The notes beneath the pieces were generated by a model. The model saw only the letters and a program-made list of their open reading frames with translations, had not been told where the DNA came from and did not search any database. Below are positions 57,575-64,000 of a stretch of 64,000 bases of DNA, in pieces. Within the stretch, counting starts at the first letter, position 1. Every line of letters begins with the position of its first letter. Source of the stretch: Paraconiothyrium sp. Pb-2020 (lineage: Eukaryota; Ascomycota; Dothideomycetes; Pleosporales; Didymosphaeriaceae); the NCBI GenBank assembly GCA_022419385.1, contig JAJUBI010000003.1:1426001-1490000 (forward strand), in the 5' to 3' direction. A program made the position numbers and the translations under genes.

Positions 57575-58420
57575 GGCGGAACATGATAGAGGATGTGAGA
57601 CTTATCGGACCAGAAGTACAACTCAATTGCCACGGCTTGCCTCAAAGACTTTCTAGTGGAGCAAGATGCAACGGGTGGTGTAAAGCTTGAGAACATAGTA
57701 GCAGGAAGTACAGTGTGATAGTGTCCATTACAAGTAATAAATAGTAGCCTCAATGTAAATGCAACTTTGATGCTTGAAACTTCTTTTTTCTCCCACCTTA
57801 TCATGGCTCTGGGTCCTTTTTCCACAACAGTTCAGCCAAACTACCTAAAAACTTGCAGATACTGAACGTACTAATACAGAGCTGATCAAATCCAATCACG
57901 ATGCACAGCAATAAAAGTGGAATTTACAGCCTCTTACTGGCCCATACTACTTTAGCTCGTCCGGTATCTGCAAGTTCCTACGGTATGTGCGCGAGCCGTC
58001 AGTCGTGGTAACAAGAGAGGACTTTGTGATCATAGTATAGCAACTCGGACTCGTCGTCAGTGAACTAATGATGCAATTGCACGTAAAGTGTCCCGGGATT
58101 TAAACTTCTTGCTAACGCAGTAGCACGACATGAATCATAGAGCGTTCTTTGCAAGCGGTATGTACCCTTCGTAATACAGGAGCTACCACCCATACGCATA
58201 TTCACACTCAATCATAGACCAAACGCCAGCTCAGCCATAACGAGCGAGTATCCTCCACTTTTGCCCAAGCGCCTAACAATGCCCTAGTATATATATTCAA
58301 CAGACCTTGCCAGCCATGTCGTGAGAAGTAAAACAGTAGAGAAGAAAGTGGTATCATTGGGGTATATGCTTTCATCCAGCCTCCGGTACATCCTCGTCAC
58401 ACCGCGCTCCGCGTAATGAC
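57575..58420. other. Convergent spacer, nothing firm
   Basis: No domain-bearing ORF. A very short potential secreted-peptide ORF begins at the ATG at 57901 (see rejected items). Confidence 0.4.
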
Positions 58421-59549
58421 TCATATCTTGTCGAAGTCAGCCTCCGGACGTCGCACGCTAGGATGATGCGCAAGATTCGGCTTGACGAGGTGTGCGAACT
58501 GTGGGTTGACGTTGAGTGGGGCGGATATCTCGGGCACGTGCGGAACGTCTGGAACATCGCTGTCCCTACGTTTGAGCCAAAAACTCCGCTTTGTCTGACC
58601 GCTCGTGGACCGAGAGTACAGGCTGGACGAGCGACGGTGGTGGCCTTGTGAGGTGGGCTTCGCAGGAGAAGTGCTGTGATACGAAGGCAGAATAGACTGG
58701 CGAGCGTTGCGGAACGCGCGGATCGGGTTGAAGTCAAATTGCGAGAAGCGGTGGTCATTTTGAGGCGAGGCAACGTTCGGCTGGGGAGAGCCCATGTCCA
58801 CGGGTGGTGTGCCGATGCGCGGGGGAGAGCCGGTGCGCATCATGGGAGAGCAAGTGCGGTTGGTGGTACCCGTGTGGTGCGTGCTGATGGTGAAAGCCTT
58901 GAGCTTGGAGTCAGTCTCCCAATCCATTGGAGGCTCTTCCGTGAGGGTGATTGCGCCTTTAGAGCGAACGCGACGGGCAGTGATGTGGCGGGCCTTGTCG
59001 CGGAAGACGAAGCTCGCCACGACGTTGAAGAAGCCAATGACGATAGCAAGGATACCGGAAGCAAGCAGGAGACGCCAGAACGGCAGACCCAGTGACTTCT
59101 GGCTCGTGGCCTCCTTGTTCATGTTGCCGAGCATGTTGAGCCCCAGCACCGTCATGGAACACCCCAGAGCAACGAAGCCGTGGCTAGGGCTTAGCAGCGG
59201 CCAGTTACGAGCAAAGTAGCCTCGGAAAAGCGAGCACTCGGAAACCACAAGAAACACTGCGATTTATTAGATATTTGGTAGACTTGTTTCAGCGCGCTGT
59301 AGAGACGTACTGCCGGCTAACGCAGTCACGACGTGACTTGTAGCGTCAAAGAAGAAAAACTGCGGAGTGTGAGCCGTGTTTCGAAACGTACACTAGCGGG
59401 AACCTTACCTTTGAGACGATGAAGGTCTTCACAAGCATGACGACGCTGCTTGCGACCACAGACGAGAGAGTAATGATGTTTATCACCCTCAGGATGTTGA
59501 GGATGATGTAGCCTGGACCGGCCAGATGTTCTGCTGAAAGGAGCGCCAT
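58421..59549 (-). CDS. DUF7598-type four-span membrane protein
   Basis: Exons 59549-59409, 59359-59311 and 59256-58421 give 341 aa; introns are 49 and 54 nt. Four hydrophobic segments lie in the first 170 residues: PGYIILNILRVINIITL with VVASSVVMLVKTF, FVALGCSMTVLGLNML, and WRLLLASGILAIVIGFFNVV. The remaining half is Ser/Pro/Arg-rich and probably cytoplasmic. The architecture fits the fungal DUF7598 family, whose function is unknown. The ATG at 59549 follows a long untranslated leader. Confidence 0.82.
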
Positions 59550-61137
59550 TGCTTCAAATGAGAGAGAGAGCTTGAGTATAGAAAGGCTGAGTGACAATAC
59601 GTTGGGCTGTCCGGCAGTCAAAAGCGCGTCAGACGACGTTGTTGGAAGTTAAGAGTTAGAATGTAGAAGTTAGAGGATGAGGGAGAGTAGACGAAGGAAT
59701 CAAGGATAGAAGGGAAGAGATCCCACGCCGTGAGGCAGTGTTTCTCGCTCAGCAAGAGTCTCAATAGCAGACAATAGGAAGGACGACGAAGAATAGAAAG
59801 AAAGTGGGAGCACTTGAGGTGAAGGGCAGATGAGCCAGGCCCCCCGTCCCGAAGCGGACACCATTGTCGCGAACCTCACAATAGCCTATGGAAGGCGCCG
59901 CGTCCCGTCGCGCTGGCGTTATTCACTTCGTCGAGATCGAGTGGCCAGTATTGCTCCACATGGACTCACCGCAGACTGTGCTACCATATGAAGCGAAACG
60001 CGCCCTCGGAGCAGCTTAGCGACGTCCATATCGAACTAGATGCTCATGAATTGGATTACTGGATCTGTCGTCTCGCCGAGAAGAGCCTGCAGCCAATGTC
60101 CAACATCGTCGTGGTTGGGCTTCGAGACTCATGAGGCGAGTATGAAGGTCGCGCGGCAGTCACGTATTGATTGGCTCTGCGCGTTTGGGGCGACAGCGGG
60201 ACGAAGTTTCAGGATCTAAACCGGGCCAGGGGGCCCCGGATCAGCGGCCGGGCGGTTAGATTTACGCGACCCTTTCATCGTTGGATTTCAACTTGCCATC
60301 AAAGTGGTGCGACGGCGGGGCAAAACGATGCGCATGGGATGAAGATGGAGTTGAACAGTCGTGCAAGCACTGAGCGCGTGGTGGTCGTCGCCAGGCGCTA
60401 AGCGGTGTTTGGTAACGTCCAATCAAACGTTGCTTCTGTCGCGACACCCTTCATCACGTTAGGAATATTTATCAGTTTCTCTGAAGCGCGTGCGGACGTC
60501 GTTCTTTCTTAATCATGCCCGTTGGTGCTAAGCCATGGAATGCCTCACCACGTTGCTCATGCCTTGCCCGGGAACTTCGAACTCATCTTTCAACAGTTGA
60601 ACGTCTACTGATTGCAAATCTCGGGGAATCGTCCTTGTGGTTCCACTTGGGTATGGGTAGCAATATCGTCCCGTGGCGATCAAGCAAATCTCCGATTGTC
60701 TACAGGGCAAGCGTAGACTTTTTACTGACAAGTCTGTCCATTCTGAGCTATGCAGTGGAATGTATTGACAGTGACAGTTACGAGGAGGACTAGACTTGAG
60801 CGCTATGACGGTTGAATGATGCCAGAGTTGATGTCAAGACAGAAGCAACGTGACCTGGAAGGAAGAGCAACTGTGCGCATCTACTCATGGTTGAACGTCG
60901 TTGTTGGTCCTGCGCGTGGCGGCGACGGAACCTTGGAGAAGGTCGGACCCACGCTTGCGCTTCCAGACCCAACCAGCGGCGCAAGCCCGCGGCGCTATTT
61001 TTGTCAAACCTCACCGCGTGCTGACACCCTGCAACCCTATCTCCAGCTGTCGTGACCGCCACAACGCACTGCGCACTCCCCTCCTCTCAAGCCAAGCCTC
61101 GGATCTGTGTAAAGTCGTCTGCAGACACAAAGAAGCC
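59550..61137. other. Long divergent spacer
   Basis: About 1.6 kb between the DUF7598 and SERF starts, with purine-rich tracts at 59560-59830. A short ORF at 60515-60793 and others show no domain. No gene is supported. Confidence 0.45.
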
Positions 61138-61534
61138 ATGGCCCGCGGCAATCAGCGCGAGAAAGCCCGCGAGAAGAACCTCAAGGAGCAGGCTGGCAAG
61201 GTATGTTTGTCGCCCTCTTAACGATCCAATTCCGCACTGCACAGGGTGTTCAAGTGGACGTCATGCTAACAGAGTACTCAGAAAAAGGGAAACAACGTAT
61301 GTATATAGGCGAAGAGTCAGAGGGGGCCCCGGTTGTGTTCTAACCAGTGCAGTTGACCGGTACGGAATTTGCCAAGGCGAAAGAGGACACGGCGGCCATC
61401 ATGCGCGCCAAACAGGCTGCCGGTACGTTACTTCTTTCCAACTACACTGCGTCCTCCACAAACGATTTGATGCCATGTGATCGCGATGCGCTGACACGTA
61501 TGCAGCTGATGCAAAGAAGGCGGAGAAGAAGTAG
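61138..61534 (+). CDS. SERF/4F5-family small basic protein
   Basis: Four exons (61138-61200, 61282-61296, 61353-61422, 61506-61534) encode only 58 aa. The N-terminus MARGNQREKAREKN and C-terminal KAEKK are hallmarks of the 4F5/SERF family (human SERF1/2, worm MOAG-4), which modulate protein aggregation and bind nucleic acids. The second exon is a 15-nt microexon encoding KKGNN between GTATGT/CAG-bounded introns of 81 and 56 nt. Exon sizes (63, 15, 70, 29) sum to 177, a multiple of three. Confidence 0.9.
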
Positions 61535-62042
61535 GTTGTCGGGCGTGGGACTGATCACAACTTGAACTTCGAGCGAATTGCATGACTCGGACGCAAATTT
61601 TGCGAGGCGGCGGGAATGGGTTGGAAATGCATAGATTTGGTGCTGATGACTGGACGCGGTGCTGGGGATTGCCTTGGATACTCAATGAATCGATTATGAC
61701 TTGATCTGCTGTGATGCTCCGTTGCCCAACTGCGCCTTTTCATGCTCCTAGACCGAATGGACACTCGTTGCCGTGCGCTCGACACAAGGTAGTAATTGAA
61801 GTTTCATCTCTCGGAGAGCTTCATTGAAGGTTCTATGTTTAAGCTTTACAAGGCAACCATCCACGTGCCATGCGGTCATGGATTACATACGGTATAATGC
61901 GAAACGCCCACCTCCAAGAAACAGCAAAATGGTATAAGGGTGAAGCCGTCCAGAAGCCATCAAACCCATCATGAACCCCCTGAATCATACACCAGTCTCC
62001 CCAACATTACCATCCCCCACCGTCCTTTTCGATGCGTCGCGT
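61535..62042. other. Convergent spacer
   Basis: This 508-bp interval lies between the SERF and cupredoxin-like stop codons. No gene is recognised. Confidence 0.4.
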
Positions 62043-62885
62043 CTATGGCAGCATACCAGCGAATCCACCGAAGTTGTTGACAGCGGCTGTCTGCGGGAAA
62101 GAGTTGACGCCGCAGAGACATTGGCAGCCGCACGCGTTTCCGGCGGAGTCGGTACCCTGGCCAGCGACGACAGTTGCAGCTGCGCCGGCGGCTCCCGTAC
62201 CAGTGGCGGCGGATCCGCCAGCGGCGACAGTGACAGTAGAGGCTACGGCTGCGGCACCAGCGTTGACAGACTGAATGGGAGCGAGACCAAGGTTTGCGGA
62301 TTTGGTGCTGTTCTTGTTGATGGCATTATTCTTGAAGACGGCCATTGTCTTGTCGCCGGTTGTAGCGGCGTTGATTGCGAAGACCATGCCGACGCCGCAG
62401 TGGGTGGACTGTTTGCAGTAGAACCCTTGGCGACTGTTAGCGGCGAGCTCAAATGTACGATTGATGGTGCATTGCTTACATTGCGGATCCGCGGTCTCGA
62501 CGGTCACGTTCCAGGTTACTCCCGCATTTCCATCTGCGTTGGGCATGAAACCCGAATCCTTTCCTCCTTCCATTGCTTTGCAGGGCTCGGCGAATGTCGA
62601 TTGCGTGGCAGTGTGGTTCTTTTGCATGAAAACGAACTGGACCATGTCGCCTACGTTGGCGGTGATAGACTCGGGAGAGTATCCTAATACTGGTGCCATT
62701 CCGGTCTCGACGGCCTTCAATCCACCAACGGTAACCTGATTGTCGTTAGTTGTGACCCAAGAAGCAACAAGTTACTTGCGTACCGTATGTACTATAGGAC
62801 CAGAGGCTTGCGGCGCGAGGCTCATGACCTGCATCTGAGCAGCAGCGAGGCTAGCTGCCAGCGGTAGTGCCGAAATGTACTTCAT
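62043..62885 (-). CDS. Secreted cupredoxin-like (extracellular serine-rich) protein
   Basis: Exons 62885-62784 and 62735-62043 give 264 aa. A signal peptide (MKYISALPLAASLAAA) precedes a cupredoxin domain with NVGDMVQFVFMQKNHTATQ (His ligand) and a downstream Cys/His group, QSTHCGVGMVFAINA. The C-terminal 70 residues are Ala/Gly/Thr-rich with a CGCQCLC cluster. Similar fungal surface proteins bind copper or decorate the wall. The 47-nt intron is phase 0. A GPI site is not obvious. Confidence 0.87.
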
Positions 62886-63705
62886 TATGACTAAACTCCT
62901 GGTTGTTGTAAAAGGGCGAAAGAACGAAGCGCCTGCACTGCAGACTAATGTACTAAACTGGGGAAGTCGAAGAAGAGAAAGACCGAAAGGCACACGATGA
63001 GGGCCGGCTCAAGAGTTGTGAATATGAAGCGAAAACCAGAAGCGAAGGGAATGAAATGGTTAGGCACCGGTCCGACACAGTTAAGGGAGGATAGAAGGCA
63101 GAAAAGAGGGAACGGGTCAGGACTATCCATTGTCTTTATCGCCGCATGAAATTGAGATGCTGGGGGTCGCGAACCTGCTGCAGACGCGCCGAAACATCAC
63201 GCCCCTTCGGCTTGGCGCAAGCCGGTAAGTGCGCGAAAGCCACCTGCAAAGATGAACTGATTGTGCTGAGGCAATGAGGCATAGCGGGCGTGGCGTCCGT
63301 GCCTGACGCTCGTGCTGTATGAGATGGGTTCGAGGTTGTCGCGACAGTGTCGCAGAACGGTCTCGCTTGAACCCCCGCATACCCGATATGGCAACGCTAA
63401 GCTTTTGACAAGCTCAAACTGCAAAGCACTTCGGTGGAGATGCCTGGACGGAAAGGCACGCGGATGCTCCACCTGCATAACGTGCTGAGGCATAACGAAT
63501 CTCGCAGCCTGAGTTCCCGAAGTCGTGAGGCACGAGCTGTTCCCCGTCAGCAAGGCGGAGGTATACAAATCGGGGAGCTCACCTCCTGATTGGGCCAAAC
63601 ATTCACAGTGTTCTATTCTGTACGGACTACAACCTTGTCGAAACGGCTGGCAGGTATCAAGTTTTCAGGTTCCTGGGACAAAAGTTTCTAGCTCCAGCCT
63701 TATCA
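62886..63705. other. Spacer between cupredoxin-like and SMN genes
   Basis: ORFs at 63197-63598 (minus) and 63525-63833 (plus) have no recognised domains, and the second overlaps the SMN exon antisense. No gene is supported. Confidence 0.4.
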
Positions 63706-64000
63706 TTACCTCTGGCTCTCCTGCAACCCGTCATCCGGCGCAGGTTGCTGCTGCCCAGCGACCAAGCCGGTGTAGTAGCCGGCATAGTACCAGGACATCA
63801 TCAGGTTTTTCATACTCTCGTCTCGCACTGTGAAGATGTGAGAAAGGTTTCATGCCAAGCGGAATGTTCTAGGCAGGACACGTGCCGCGTAGCCGCCTGT
63901 CACTTACCTGATCCGAGAAGAGCCTGCGGCATCGACGCTGAGAAGGGCCCATCATGCGGACGATCTGTTCCCGTCGCTTCTGCGCTTCCTTCGGTGACGG
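63706..64000 (-). CDS. SMN (survival motor neuron) homologue, C-terminal part
   Basis: Two exons are visible: one running in from the right edge (64000-63908) and the last exon (63827-63706), joined by an 80-nt GTAAGT...CACAG intron. The join reads MPQALLGSVRDESMKN, followed by LMMSWYYAGYYTGLVAGQQQ, the YG box through which SMN oligomerises. SMN with Gemin2 loads Sm proteins onto spliceosomal snRNAs. The start, Gemin2-binding helix and any Tudor region lie outside the window. The short YG-box tail (PAPDDGLQESQR) ends at the TAA at 63706-63708. Confidence 0.87.

Noticed and set aside
57901..58060. Possible tiny secreted peptide (ATG, hydrophobic start, GT donor, TAG acceptor)
   Set aside because: The spliced product would be only about 34 residues with no conserved feature. 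The splice signals could be chance.

Overview
The window is 64 kb of nuclear DNA from a filamentous ascomycete (Pezizomycotina; a dothideomycete is likely but not proven). The evidence is a HET-domain gene, C2H2/Fungal_trans regulators, F-box/LRR genes, many short GT-AG introns (mostly 45-70 nt) with CTAAC/CTGAC-like branch sites, and fungal-specific families (Aim19, COA1, DUF6594, DUF7598, DUF6055). All exon joins below were worked out by eye from splice signals and reading frame. For most multi-exon genes the exon lengths sum to a multiple of three.

Region 1 (1-19.7 kb) is accessory. After a truncated F-box/LRR gene and a large membrane protein come six neighbouring genes: a C2H2/Fungal_trans regulator with Adr1-type fingers (4291-6947), a short-chain dehydrogenase (7384-8340), an amidase (8669-10458), a zinc alcohol dehydrogenase (10850-12076), an imidase/PgdA-like polysaccharide deacetylase (12550-13759) and a neutral amino-acid transporter (14720-16395). 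Every promoter region in this block carries CTCCAAC/GTTGGAG elements, the half-site bound by yeast Adr1, often as pairs one helical turn apart, together with CreA-like SYGGRG sites. I read this as a self-regulated catabolic cluster, possibly for cyclic imides or related amides; the substrate is inference. A HET-ankyrin gene (16.5-19.7 kb) and a decayed acyltransferase remnant (about 21.6-21.9 kb) follow.

Region 2 (21.9-31 kb) mixes a 2-oxoglutarate oxygenase-like gene, FRG1, a peroxiredoxin-like (AhpC/TSA2) gene, a cytochrome P450, a cyclase-family enzyme and a sugar-transporter gene that appears broken by two lesions. P450, cyclase and transporter may be the remains of a second metabolic cluster.

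Region 3 (31.6-64 kb) is mostly housekeeping: Rqc1/TCF25, a mitochondrial PP2C, a secreted DUF6055 protein, methionyl-tRNA formyltransferase, CCZ1, a GPI-type aspartic protease, RHO1, the E4 ligase UFD2, AIM19, an ER J-protein, COA1, a DUF6594 membrane protein, a DUF7598 membrane protein, a tiny SERF/4F5 gene with a 15-nt exon, a cupredoxin-like secreted protein, and the 3' end of an SMN (survival motor neuron) homologue at the right edge. Several pairs are head-to-head over 200-300 bp. I saw no transposon, tRNA, rRNA or CRISPR.
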